64,000 nucleotides of DNA from Nymphaea colorata (lineage: Eukaryota; Streptophyta; Magnoliopsida; Nymphaeales; Nymphaeaceae): the NCBI RefSeq assembly GCF_008831285.2, contig NC_045143.1, positions 7,821,503 through 7,885,502 on the forward strand, in the 5' to 3' direction. The notes beneath the pieces are model-generated. The model searched no databases, had not been told where the DNA came from, and was given only the letters and a program-made list of their open reading frames with translations. The translations under genes were made by a program, and so were the position numbers. Shown here in pieces: positions 22,721-46,282 of the stretch (positions are counted from its first letter, which is position 1; the number at the start of each line of letters is the position of its first letter).

Positions 22721-25700
22721 CATTTTAAGAAACCCAAGCTCATATTGAACTAAGTCATTGAAATGGGTTTCTAGGTGGCCCAGCCTCATGCCCACCCTTT
22801 ATTTATCTACTGAGAAAAAGCACTGCCATTTAATTTTTCTTTGGCACAAGTCACTAGTAAAACTTTGTTTGGATGGAGGGAAATGTAAGGAAATGAAGGG
22901 ATAAAAAGAAAAAGAAATGAAAGGGAGAGAAAGAGAAGGAAAGACAGAATGAAAAGGGAAGGAAATGAATAAAAAAAAAGAAATGATAAAAATTATAATA
23001 TTTTACAATAATATCCCTAACTTTCAAAATGTTTAAAAAATTACGGGGGTATAAATGGTGGAAAAAGATAGAGGTTTCCTTACGTTTCTTTTCCTTCCCA
23101 ATCTATTCAATTTTAGAGGGATTGAATTTACATTACATTTTTTTTCTTTTCTTTTCTTTTCTTTGTAACCAAACAAACTTTTAAATTTTCTTTTATTTCT
23201 TTCTTTTTTAATTAATCAACCAAACAAAGGATTGATTGTTGAATCTCTCCCTTTTTCCTCTATTTCCCTCCATCCAAAGAGGGCCTAAAGGTGAGCCATT
23301 AAACCAGAAATGACCAACCAGAGTCTACAATAGCTTGAAATTGCTGGTGGCCGCAACTTACACCACTTTGTTCTATTTGGGATGAAATTCTCTGATCGGT
23401 GACACTTCAATATGAAGACTGTTAAACGGATCAGATATGTATAAGTCATTTGGTTTGAATCCAGTTGATTCAGTATCACCATTAAATTCTGAAATAAATT
23501 AAAAAAATTAGAGAAGTTGGATGCAAACATAGTTGCCCTACTCCTCTTAATTCTATTAGGGGTTAGTTGGCTGGAAGGATTAAGGACACTGGTACTATTG
23601 TTCCATAAATTTGGTCATTAGACAAAAGGAACACTTTGTGACTATCCATTGAACCTGCTCCAAAGGTTAGGACATGTTTATGGAACAACATTTTTAAGTG
23701 TTTTATAAATCTGCCTTAATCTTTAGTAATGAATTTAAAAATGGTAAAATACATTTCTTTCTTGATTGGAAATAAAAGGCAATGAGCAAATAAGTGGTAA
23801 AATGATGAAAAAAAAACGAAGGAAAGGAAGAAAGAAAGAAGAAAATTAGAATGATCCTCAGCCACTAAATCAACCATCTTAGAAAAGCTAATCAACCTCC
23901 CTTTATATTATTAAATAGCATTTATAACTTAGTGAACCATCTTAGAAAAGTTAATCAGCCTCTCTTATTCAAAAGAGTGTAGTGGAATGAGGTGGCAAGA
24001 CAGCTTACATTAAAGTATTTTTCTATTCATGTTTCGTGTTTTATTCTTCTGAGCTGCAAATAGTAACAAACACGATATGCCGATCAAAAAATGTGTCATA
24101 GGTCGACCTAAACCCCAAAACAAACCAGAATTTTAAATGTATAAATCTATGAGTTTTTCACCAAAAATGATTTTTCCTAAATAAACATTAAAAAATTAAA
24201 ATGCTGATCATCCGATCATCCGCAGAGCAATTTGTTTTCTTTAATTCCTGCTACGATTAATTGTCCTGTTATAGATTTCCAAAAAAAACAACAAAAAGAA
24301 GATAATTTTATTTAATTAGGACATTTGTTCTTTATATCATTATTCATCGGTGCAGTTTTGGCCATAAATGCAGTTGCACATGCATCTTGGACTTTGGGAA
24401 CCTGCGTGCACCATCCATGTAAAACGACAACTGCCACAAACAGACTGGGAGATCATCATCTTTGTCTGATAGAGCCTCCTTGGTTTATGAGCCAAACATG
24501 GGCCACATTTTTTCCTCTTTTTCATCACCTTCTTTGTAGCTTGCAATAACAAAAGAATCTGCACCTGCCCTTTGGAAGTAAGCCTGCGCAGAGTTTGGTG
24601 TCATGGTTACTGTCATAGAGGAGAAGCCATATCTGTGCAGAGTTTGGTGTCATGGTTACTGTCATAGAGGAGAAGCCGTATCATGAAAAGCACAAATTGA
24701 TAGATTGTTAAGGGCATGTTCTGTTGCCAGAATGATATAATCTGTTTTATTTAATATTTACTTAAATATAAATGAAATGAATTGGGAACTTTTTTGTATT
24801 TGGGTGCATAGATCTTTTAAAAACTCACTGTTGGTGTAGATGGGTAGGATGCACCAACCAGCTAAAGCCAAACTTGATCAAAAAAATTTGGTTTGTGCTC
24901 AACTTGTTTATAAACTAGCCAAGTTCAAGCTTAGAAAGATACTTGAACTGATAAATGAATCGAGATCGAGTTTTGGGAACTCGACTTGTTTACACTCGAC
25001 TGGACTCGCAAACTAGTACTCTATATAATATTGCCAAAACCAGTTCACTGAAGCACTAGTTTTAATTTTTAGGGTAAAAATAAATTTTCACAAGTTACAC
25101 GAGTTTGTTAATGCTTATATGAGTTAACACTTACACGAGTTAATGGTTAAACGAGTTAAATGAGTTAAACGAGTTGGGTTCGAGCTCCATTTTGTGTAGT
25201 CGAGTCAAACTCAAGCTTGCTGACAAATGATATAAGTCTCATCTAAGTTTGAATCCACATCGCATTATACAATTGTTTAAATACTAATTCAATCACGTGT
25301 CATTTCTTAAATCTAAATCTGATCGATTCTTTAACATGATATTAAGTTTTTTTTTTATCTTACTTTTTAGTTCAGACACATGTTGTGAGGCATCGCTCTT
25401 CTCTCAGGCCTGGTTTTGACATGCATATGCCATCTTTTATGAATTTTGGTTGGTTTGTGACTGAAAATACAGAACTTATGCGTTTTGTTTATATGAACTT
25501 AAAACATTTTTTGGGCAATCAAACATGTCATAAAATAGTTGAAATTCAACAGCAAGAAAGCAAGACATAAATCAAAGAAGACATGACAAGCAGATGACGG
25601 GTACTAAAAGCATGATATCAACGAGGAATCAGGATAAACACTTGTTAAAGCCAACGACGAGTTGGTAAAAGAATAACAAAGTACTGAAGGGACAAGTTGC

Positions 25701-28700
25701 CGAACGAGAATCAAACACGAGCTAGTGACAAATAATTTTATCGAGTAGTGAGAATGATCGATTGGAAAGTGCAATGGGAATTTCTTGTTGCACAGAATGA
25801 AAGCATCTTGCTGACAAGAAATGGGTTTCTCCAAGACTTTCTAATCGCTTTAACAAAAGCATAAAGTTTAGTGTTGGAGTTAAAAAGTTTACCTTAAAAA
25901 CTTAACTCCCTAATCGAGTGTAACACCCCTAAAAATTTAAATTTAGTTCCGTATGGAAAATGGTGAAGAATCTTCAAAGACTTATAAAAAATGTTATTAA
26001 ATAAATGGTCGTTCTGGTTTCTAGTCTTTTGAAGGTTGAAGCCGAAACTGCTAGGAGGCGGTTTGGATCCGTTAGACTAAGGGTTCAAGACCAATTGGTC
26101 GGATTGTTATAAAGGTATCAAAACATTGTTCAACAATGGAACATAGGGTCCCACACAAACAACAGGACCAACCAGGGATAAATAGGTCTTTTGGTGGTTA
26201 ACTCAAACTTGAACGTGCCTTGGTCCAATATTAACATGGAACATTGTTATGGAATGAATAAACGTACCTACGGATGGATGGAACAAACTATACATATTTT
26301 TTGAGACTAAACAATTAATCATAGTTTATTTTCGAGTTCTTGTAAAACATTTTCATATATTTAGTTGATTTCACGAAAACAATCATTTATCTATGGCTAA
26401 TCTGTTTAAAACAAAAGATGGTAAGAAAACGAGAAAGAAAGAGCGAAGCCCCAACCATTAGAGATTCAGAGAACAATGTCCGATCCCATTTCCCAATAAA
26501 AGGCTTACACTCATCAATTTCTTCTTGATTTTGCGCTTTCATTCATGCTTAACTAAACGTGTACTCATAAAAGAATACAATATTTCGTCAGCCCTGGAAT
26601 CAGATGTATCCTTTATCTCACATCTGATTTATCCGATGTTTATATGTTCATGTATATTCAAATACCAATGAAGGAAAACCTCTACTCGAACCAAATTTTC
26701 AAATTCATATCTAAATCCAAATCTTACTTTTAAATAAAAAACCAAATCAGAACCCAAAACTCAAAATGCATAGGTATTGGATATAAAATATTTATTTAAA
26801 ACTAAATTGGATTTAAAACCGATCAACCATGTAAGAGATGTCATATCTTAAATATGAATCTGATCCAATTTCTTAACTAAATATTAACTTTTTTTTTTTC
26901 CAATTTGCTTCAATATCCAATCCAAATAAAATCCACGACATCCCTATCGCTATCAGCAAATAAATAAGTATTCCCATTTATCGGCTATATCTCGTGAGTC
27001 ATGCCAAGATCGTTAAAGAGATATTAAAGTGGAATCTAGGAAGGCAGAAGGATCTGCCTATCGGTTCGGACAAAAGGAATGACAAGAGACTACCAGAGTC
27101 TTTTAAAATACTTGGATTCTTTTAGTGCATCACCCTCGCTTGCCTGGTGCGTAGCCCAAGCAATCTCCTCACCGTCCACACGCATATTACTATCAATATT
27201 TTATTCGGACAGGCGTCCTGACCAACCTCTTCTCGCTTATGCGATGCCGTTTTTACGTCCGATCATGTCGAATCCCACTGTCGTCAAACATCCACAAGGC
27301 GTTATCGGTCACATATGGAATATTGGTATACGTCACATCGCCCCGCTAAAATTGATTGGAAACTGAGATTTTAAATGTTTTTCTCTATTTTTAGATATTA
27401 ATTCACTAATTTTAAAGTGGAAATATTAAACTAGTTGGATGTAATTTGCTTTTAGACATAGCATCACGTGTATTTTTTTTTTCTTTTTTTGATATATTTT
27501 AAGTCTAAACCATACGGGTGTGAAATATATAATATTAGTTTAGGATAGATCGGTTTTTGAATTTTTATGTGGTTCAAAAAGCCCTTTTTCTTTTTTTGAA
27601 GCAAAAGGTTTAAAAATGCTTGCGCCCAAATCAACATAATTTGTGTTGAACATATATACACCAATAAAATCAGATCCAACCATGAGTGAATAATGTGAGT
27701 TGAGTGAGTAAGAAACATACTTTTTGGAATATATAAGTTGAATGAATAATCCACTAATAATAATTGTGAGTCGTAGTGTTATTAAAATTTGACACCTAAT
27801 GAGATCCTGACACTAACGTACTTGCATTGAGAAAGGTAAGAATTATTGTGAGTCATGGCTTCTAAAAGCAAAACTGTTGATTATTCCCTTCTAAGTTCTA
27901 ACTATGGCAGGTAGAATAAAATATTGCTTGATAATAAGTGAAAACCCTGTTCAAGAAAAGAGTGTTTTGGAGGAGGAAAATGGTCCCAAGACACCTGGAT
28001 AAATGTGACACAAATTATTTTTTAGTCTTATAAAATTGGGGTACTGATCCAGGCCCAAGACAATAAAAATGAGCTTTTGTCGAGCCGAACTTGAGCTGAA
28101 GCATTTTGAGTCGAGTCAAGCTTGGGCCGAAGCATCTAGGGCCAGGCCTGACCCAATCCATGTTGATCAGGCCTAAGCCTGGGTTGCCAAAATGGGGCAC
28201 AGGCCAGCTCGGACCTGACTTCCAATCGGGCCGACTTGGCCCAATGCCCATGTGCCTCTCCTTAGCACTTTTGATAAATTGTTTGTTTGGTAGTTGGAAT
28301 AGTTTCTGTGTGTCCCATAAATCTATCTCCAAAATTAATGTATATAGTTAATTTGAACATTATACTATTTATAATAAATCTATCCAATCTTCTAGTGTCA
28401 TTCATATGACATATAAAAATAATGTTCCCTTTCATGGATTTCTCTCGTAAATACTGACATATTATTCTTATTACTAAACTACCCTTATATTATTGGATGA
28501 TATATATATATATATATATATATAAGTGGTGAAATGCAATCTTAATTTTTTAAGTAGATATTAATGAAAAGGCTAGTTAATTTTGAGTAGAAAGATTCAA
28601 ACAAACTTCATTAGTTATACAAAACATTTGTTTAGGTGAATTGGGACTAGGGTCCCAATCACACACAGTGCGTTGGCAGGGGTTTGGTTGGTCAAGTTCA

Positions 28701-29060
28701 TGAGGCGAGGCGTGCTACCTGTCAACAAACTATACTTCACCTTATATTCAACCTTCGTTCTATTGCATTTATTCAACTTGTTGCCATTTATGAGCTGCTT
28801 TTTAGACTCGCATACGGGTCGAATCTGGATCTTTTAACTGGTTCTGGACCCAACCCGTTTCTAACTCCAGTTGCGTTTTATTTGGCCCTGGTTCACAAGA
28901 TAACAAAAATAAAGGAGAGACATGGCAACAATGAAAGTGTTCGAAGTTAGGTTTTCTTTTAAAACAGCTCAATTATGTGTAAAAGGAAGCAGTTAAAAGA
29001 AAGAGGCCCAAATTAAGACCAGGTTTTGTTATATCAGGGAAAATTGAGCACGTTTTGTAA
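21490..29060. other. Gene-free interval upstream of hexokinase
   Basis: About 7.5 kb without a gene I can support. It contains (AT)n runs (about 21978-22000, 22687-22718, 28501-28525), an ATTCGGAT-type repeat at about 26590-26960, GAGTTCGAGCT-type dispersed repeat at about 24880-25215 and GGGCC-rich repeat at about 28040-28260. A short promoter-like stretch near 22330-22570 ends in an ATG with good context (ACCATGGCTT) but opens only 13 codons. A frame at 27079-27366 has no recognisable motif. Confidence 0.45.
24588..24683. repeat. Tandem duplication, 49 bp x 2
   Basis: The unit beginning GCAGAGTTTGGTGTCATGG and ending GGAGAAGCC(A/G)TAT is present twice, with near identity. Non-coding. Confidence 0.85.
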
Positions 29061-29099
29061 AAATTTTTATATTAAAAGGGACGATAAGTCCGTAACCAT

Positions 29100-29831
29100 G
29101 GTCCATGACTTTCTCGTGAATGGTTTCGGTTTCGGATCTTTATCGACGATCCGAAGTTTTCGAGATAGTTTGTTAGCGGCTTCTCGAGTCTAAAGATGAC
29201 CTGCCTTCCCTCCGAGATTTGTGGAGCAAAACCCAAGACCCGGACGGAGCGCTTTTTGGTAAATTGTGTAATGTGTGAGGCCAATTTATCGGGTCTCCAT
29301 TGCCATCATCAGCCTTCCCCTCTGAAAAGGCCCTGAAACTTTCCCTCCCTTGGCGCGTCGTCTTCTTCCATACTTCGAGATACTCGAGGACTCGGCCGCT
29401 CCCGAAAGTCGCGGCCTGGGATATTCCGAGTTCCCGGAAGGTGCAAGCGGGATCTCTTGCCGAGATCTCGCCTGTTCTCGCCGGAGGTTTCCCCTGTGGA
29501 ATTTGTTTCCCGGTCGATCCCAGGAGCGGGGAGGAAAGATCGGTCCTTTGCTGAGAGAGCCCGCGGTTAGTGGAATCTCCTCCGACCTCCGCCGAGATCG
29601 TCACTTCTAGATTCTTCGTACTCCTGGATCGTGACTTGTCTGTTTTCGTTTCGGGGTTTCTGCCGGCGGAAGGGCGAGGTGAGGTATGAGCTGGTGGTGA
29701 CGTTCGCTTGGTTCGGAGATTGTTGGGATCGTTCCGGTGAACAGGTGGCGGTTAGCTTCGGATTTTGTAGCTTTTATCTTCCTTTTTTGCTCAGGGTTTC
29801 ATTGTGAGTGGCGGTAGAGTGTGGAAAGGGG
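29100..29831 (+). promoter_or_regulatory. GC-rich promoter and 5' leader of hexokinase, possible leader intron
   Basis: Composition changes sharply from AT-rich to GC-rich at about 29100 and stays so up to the ATG, as expected for a promoter and 5' leader. TTTTTATATTAAAAG near 29065-29080 is a possible TATA element. A splice donor GAG|GTATGAG at 29684 and an acceptor TTTTTTGCTCAG at 29794 could bound a 111-base intron in the leader. Upstream frames here begin only at non-ATG codons. Confidence 0.4.
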
Positions 29832-41109
<11,278 letters not shown>

Positions 41110-41430
41110 GAAGCATCTCTCTCTTTGGCTCGACACAGGGTTGTAGCCACGGCCTACAATTTCAATAACGTAGGAAGTAGAAATATCTTAGTTAAGGAGC
41201 CTTCTTGGCATTACAGGTCTCCAGTATTGCTTTTCATTTCCCATACAATTATTAAGTAGCAGGTTGTTTCGTGGGGTCTTCTCCTAATTTATTCACCATT
41301 GTATAGTTTGCAGGACCGGAAATATGTCGTCTCCCATTAAGGCCTGCCATTATTTTTTCTTTCTTCCTGCTGAGTTATGTTTCATCTTTATTAAGCACAT
41401 CTCCTATACTTTCTTGGGATGTATCCGACG

Positions 41431-41436
41431 AATAAA
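41431..41436 (+). terminator. Polyadenylation signal AATAAA of hexokinase
   Basis: AATAAA lies about 320 bases after the hexokinase stop codon, a plausible 3' UTR length for this family. Confidence 0.45.
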
Positions 41437-42902
41437 AAGCTGTAGCTGTATCATCCTGGAAACTACCTCCACAACGTGGGATTACTTACAACCACAGATA
41501 CGTGCACACGAGCACAGACACGGTAAAAATTGTTGCTTCATTGTGAGTTTTGTTTCTGATGGCTGATTGCATGCTTTACAGATCCAGCTTTACAAATGGT
41601 GATTTCTATGTCTCGTTTAGTTCCTATGAGAGTCGGGCATTGAGAGCTTATTGTGCAGGAGTATGCACTGTTTCCGCATCTTCATCCTCTTTCTGGTCCT
41701 ATGAGGATTGGAGTCGGCGTATTTGTCTCCTGTTGAGAATTTTGATTTTCTGACCGGTGAGTACATAAAAGACAGCTTCTCTAATGTTTTACCTACGGGA
41801 GCCTATTGGATCTGTTTTAGTCAGTGCTGTTTTCTAGAGCTAACTGAACGAGTGTCAACTTTTTCATGCCTCCATATGCAAATGACTAATTTGTCTTGCA
41901 AAAGATCTCCCTGAAATATAGACGTTCCTGCGTGGATATTTATGAGACGAAAACACGTCCTCAACTTCGTCCCTCTACTTGATAACGTTGCACCTAATCA
42001 GTATCATTGTCTTTTTTGCGATAAAATGTAGTTGTTTCTAGGTGCACTTGTTAAAGGCATCCAAACCAACGCTTCCAACTCATGGCGGCCACCCGCTTGG
42101 CCCACTTGAGCAAATTGTCTACACTGGTGATTAAAAGGCTCCAAAGGGTCGTCACCAACCCACTGGGGGACCTGAAAGTCTTCTTCGGCAACTTGAAAAG
42201 TCGCAAGCTGTTAAAGATGAGGGGACACTTACCCAGTACAACTGTCGTTAAAAGTCAAGGTTTACGGCCAAAGCGACAGCGACCGGCCATAAACAGATCC
42301 TGGTGGAAGAAATTGGGCTCTAGCTCGGAAGCTAGAAGGACCGTGGCTTCCACGAGCCTTGTTATTCATTTTCCACCTTGCAAAAATCATCGTTGACAAG
42401 GGAACTTGTCACGTGTGGTAGAAACCAAATCTTCGAAAACAAAACTGAAGTGTAGTTCGTATCTCTTTGCTCTCCCCTCATCTTGCGGTACCAGTTCTCT
42501 CCTGGCGTTGTGTTGTGGTGGCACCTAATGGTGGCATAATAAAAAAAAGCACAGGGATCGACAACTGAATATAGAGAGATGAGAGAGGGAGAGAAGTTCT
42601 ATATTACGGTCATACTATACACCTTTCTCAATGTTCACAGATTCGAGAGAGAGAATTCACGCTTGGTCATGACGTGAATTGAATTGCAGAAGCAATATTT
42701 TTGAATGGAGATCGACCCAAATGTAAAGGTGGAGATATTCTGCTCAGTTGGACGCTGACCTACACGTTGAGTACTAACGAAAGGAACTTATCTTTTCGTG
42801 TTGGGTGGTGGATAGAAAACGCACAAACTCGCCCAGCCATGGAAAAGATCATAATTTGCCATTATTTTTATACAGTAGGTGTTTTTCATTGTCCACCCTC
42901 AG
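41437..42902. other. Spacer between hexokinase and the convergent receptor kinase
   Basis: No supported gene until the coding-like exon at 42903. An open frame at 42082-42396 (plus) begins with GC-ending codons but lacks family motifs. A short AG/GA-rich stretch lies near 42571-42595. Confidence 0.4.
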
Positions 42903-43140
42903 TTTGCTGTCCTACCTCTCTGATGATGACAAGCAAGTGGCTTTGCGAGTCATGGTCACAATTCCGGCGCTGGAACCTTTTGGTCCGGACGCTTCAATTC
43001 CTCTGCACTCCAACTTGGCCACTGGTGTTTCTGGTGTTGTCATTTTAGGCTCGGTTGCAGGCAAACAAGCCGCGCTGCTTTCTCAAGAGTTGTGTAAGCA
43101 CACATTGCCTATGAAAAAGCAGGGTATCCAGGCAGCTTAG
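42903..43140 (+). pseudogene. Coding-like terminal exon of unknown gene, antisense to the receptor-kinase 3' flank
   Basis: A splice-acceptor-like GTCCACCCTCAG is followed by 78 codons of convincing coding composition: LSDDDKQVALRVMVTIPAL, EPFGPDASIPLHSNLATG, then VVILGSVAGKQAALLSQEL and a basic tail, ending TAG at 43138-43140. The stop is only 27 bases from the stop codon of the convergent receptor kinase. I do not recognise the family and find no upstream exon that would join it. The plus-strand frame stays open upstream to 42805, but that part reads as non-coding. It may be the last exon of a degraded or transposed gene, or the end of a gene whose other exons I failed to see. Confidence 0.35.
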
Positions 43141-43167
43141 CCGGCTATAGAGACCACGCCCTTAGCA

Positions 43168-46100
43168 TCACACAAAACTGTCATCAACAACCTTGCTTCC
43201 CCACTGGGACCGGAGAGACTTGTGGCACAGCAGAGGCGAAACATCTCGGCTGCTAAGCGGCTTCTCTCCATCGACTGATTTTGCATGATCAGGATGCAGT
43301 TCATGGCGGAGCAAAATATCAACAACCTCATTCATGGGAGGCCGGTCTGCAGAAAGTTTGCTTGTGCACAGAAGTCCCAGTTTAAAGACGGCAAACATTT
43401 GCTCGGAGACGAAGGGATCGTAGATACGCTGGTCCATGGCTTCTGCCAGTGGCTTCTCCGCCTGGAAATGTTGCCATGCCCAGTCCACGAGATTCATTTC
43501 TCCCCCACCATTGTGAGCTTCTCTTCCTGTGGCAAGCTCTAGGAGGACCACCCCAAAGCTATATACGTCGCTCTTCTCATTCACTTTCATGGTGTATGCG
43601 CATTCTGAAACACATAACAGTTGTCGAACAGAGTGAGTGAAAAATGGAAATTGCATGTTTGAGTATGAATATGAAGGTGCGAAAGAAAAGGATCCCGGGC
43701 TCACCTGGAGCCATGTAACCAAGCGAACCGGCGACTACTGAGACGGTTTCTGGTTCACCAGATCGGCCTATGAGGCGAGCCAACCCGAAATCTGCGATCT
43801 TGGGCTTTAACTCCTCGTCCAGGAGTATGTTGCTGCTCTTCACATCCCTGTGAATCACCGGCGGCGAGCAGTCATGGTGCATGTAGTGGAGCCCCTGAGC
43901 GGAGCCAACCGCGACTCTGTAGCGACTAGGCCAGTCAAGAATCGAGTCAGAACTGTGGAGCCACCTATGCAGACTCCCGTTCCCCATGAACTCGTAGACA
44001 AGGAGGCGCGAATCATCCCCGGAGATGCTGCAGAGAAGCTTCACCACATTGCTGTGGCGGATGCGACCGAGGATGTCAACCTCTGCCTCAAAGAGGCGCT
44101 CGTTCTTCCGCCCGACCTTCTGTCCGTTCCATATCCGCTTGACGGCGACAGCACTGTCACCCATGGGCACCCGGTACACCTTTCCGGTGCCGCCTTGGCC
44201 GATCAGGTGGTTCACCGTTAGTCCCCGCCGGATGTCCTCCTCTGTGAAGCTGAGCTTTTGGAAAGAGGTAAGCTTCCACGATGCGTAGTCGCCGAAGTCA
44301 CGTCTTTGAAGGATATAAGCGCGAAGGAGCGCCGCTGCGAAGCCGATGGATAAGAGGGTGAGAATCCCGACGACAACCAGGATAGCGATGAGCACAGCTG
44401 GCGGAATTGTCTGTGTTTTGTCTCCAGGAGGAGAGCACGATCGGAGAGTTTGGATTAGAGAAGGGTCGGATGCACAGAGACCGGGGTTATCAAGAAAGCT
44501 ACGTTCAAACGCCGGACCATCGAGGGCGCCTGGAACCTTGCCGGTTAGATCATTGTTGGAAAGATTGAGCTTCGAAAGTTTCAGATTGCCCAGATCCGGT
44601 GGTATCGCGCCGGAGAGATGGTTATCCGAGAGGTCGAGGCTATTGAGGGAGGGCAGTTGGGTGAATGACGTGGGAATGTCTCCAGTTAGCTGGTTTGTGC
44701 TGAGGTCGAGGTTGGATAAATGCCGCAATGAGCCGATATTCAACGGTATCGGGCCAGAGAATCTGTTGTGATCTAGAAGCAAATCCGTCAGGTTCTGGAA
44801 TTCGGTGACTCTGGTAGGGATTTCTCCTGAGAAGCTATTCCAGCTCGCCACCAGTACTTGCAAATTCATTGTGGCCGAGAAGTTAGACGGAAACTCGCCG
44901 GACAAATTGTTATTCTGTATCTCGAACCTGGAGAGGTACGGTGACAAGATGCTTGGTAACTTGCCGGAAAATGAATTGTGTCCAAGCATCAACGTCTGCA
45001 GATTCCTTAAGGACAACAAGTCCGCCGGAATCTCTCCTGAAAATCTGTTATTGTACGCCAACACATGCTGCAGGGTCGAGCATCTGCCCATTTCCTCTGG
45101 AAAATTTCCGGAGAAGTTGTTCGTGTAGGCGCTTATGAGCTGGAGCTGTCCGCCGAAGCAGAGGGTTTTCGGCAACTCGCCCGAGAATTCATTCATCGAA
45201 ACCTCGAAGTAACGGAGATTAGAGTAACGGCCGAGATCCTGAGGGAGGCTGCCGTTAAACCTGTTGGTGAAGAGCTTCAAATCGACCAGCCTTTTCATTT
45301 GACCCATCTCGGGCGGGAGCTCACCGGATAGACCATTCTCTTCGAGGTAGAGAACTGTCAAATTCTCGAGACTAGCTACTTGCGGCGGCAGAGTCCCGGT
45401 CAGCAGATTTTGGCTCAGGTCTATCTCCTCCAAACGGGTGGACAGTATCTGTCGGGGTATCTCCCCCGTAAGTTTGTTCTGATAGAGATAGAGGATTTTC
45501 AGATTGGGCAGCCTGAGGATCCCCGCCGGAATGGAGCCGGTCAGCTGGTTTTGGCACACGTCCAGCCTCTCCAGCACAGTCAGGGTGTCAAATGACTCGG
45601 GAATGGGTCCAATCAGGTTCATGTATCGCAGATACAGGTAGCTCAGCCTCTTCAACCGTCCGATTTCGGGCCGGATCTCCGCCGGCGAGAAGGGGTTGAA
45701 CGCTAGGATGAGGACGGCCAAGTTCTGGAGGTCGCCAATCTCCGGCGGCACCGACCCGTTGAGGAGGTTGTTCTGGAGGTTGAGCACCTCGAGCGAGGCG
45801 AGGCGGCCGATTCCTCGTGGGATGTCGCCGGTGAAGTTGTTCCCGGAGAGATTGAGCTCGCGAAGTGCGGTGAGCCGGGCGATGTCATCGGGAATCGCTC
45901 CAACGAGGAGGTTCTGCGATAGGTTGAGGTGCCGGAGCTGGTTGCAACGGTAAAGGACGGAGGGGAAGCCGCCGGAGATGTAGTTGTTGGTGAGGTCAAG
46001 AACGGTGAGGTTGGCAAGGTCGCAGATGGTATCGGGGAGCTCACCATGGAGTTCCTGGCTCGTGAGTTGGAGAGCAGTGACGGCGCCGGTTGCGGGGGCG

Positions 46101-46282
46101 CACGCGACGCCCGTCCAGTTGCAGTGGGGGCCGTTGGATGTGTTCCAGGAGAGGAGAGATGGAGGGTTGTTAAACCCTTGCTTGATGCTTAGAAGCGTCT
46201 GGACGTCGTCGTCGGCGGCGGCGAAGAAGGGGAGAATGAGGAAGAGGAGTGTGGTAGTAGTGATGAGTTCTGTTCTCGCCAT
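43168..46282 (-). CDS. LRR receptor-like kinase, class XI, HAESA-LIKE 3 type, 1004 aa
   Basis: Two exons on the minus strand: 46282-43705 (859 codons plus one base) and 43604-43168, joined in phase 1 inside the APE motif (AP|E). The product begins with a signal peptide (MARTELITTTTLLFLILPFF), then an N-terminal cap with CNWTGVAC, and about 20 leucine-rich repeats to roughly residue 590. A single membrane helix spans about 626-653. The kinase domain has GQGGTGKV (695-702), the VAVK lysine (715), HRD (811-813), DFG (831-833) and APE with Glu860. It is an RD kinase with all catalytic residues. The sequence and the single intron in the kinase domain point to the At5g25930 (HSL3/NUT) group, receptors for CTNIP/SCREW peptides in Arabidopsis; orthology is inferred from remembered similarity. 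The TSFQKLSF juxtamembrane and EVVDILLRHELH C-terminal segments fit this group. GC-rich third positions contrast with the AT-rich surroundings. Confidence 0.93.

Noticed and set aside
26085-26110. GGTTCAAGACC, a perfect tRNA B-box match
   Set aside because: The flanking bases do not form a T-stem and no A box or acceptor stem is found; not a tRNA gene.
27079-27366. 95-codon plus-strand ORF
   Set aside because: No motif, no codon bias, no splice or promoter support.
42082-42396. 104-codon plus-strand ORF between hexokinase and the receptor kinase
   Set aside because: Begins with plausible codons but shows no recognisable motif, and the second half reads as non-coding; not enough to call.
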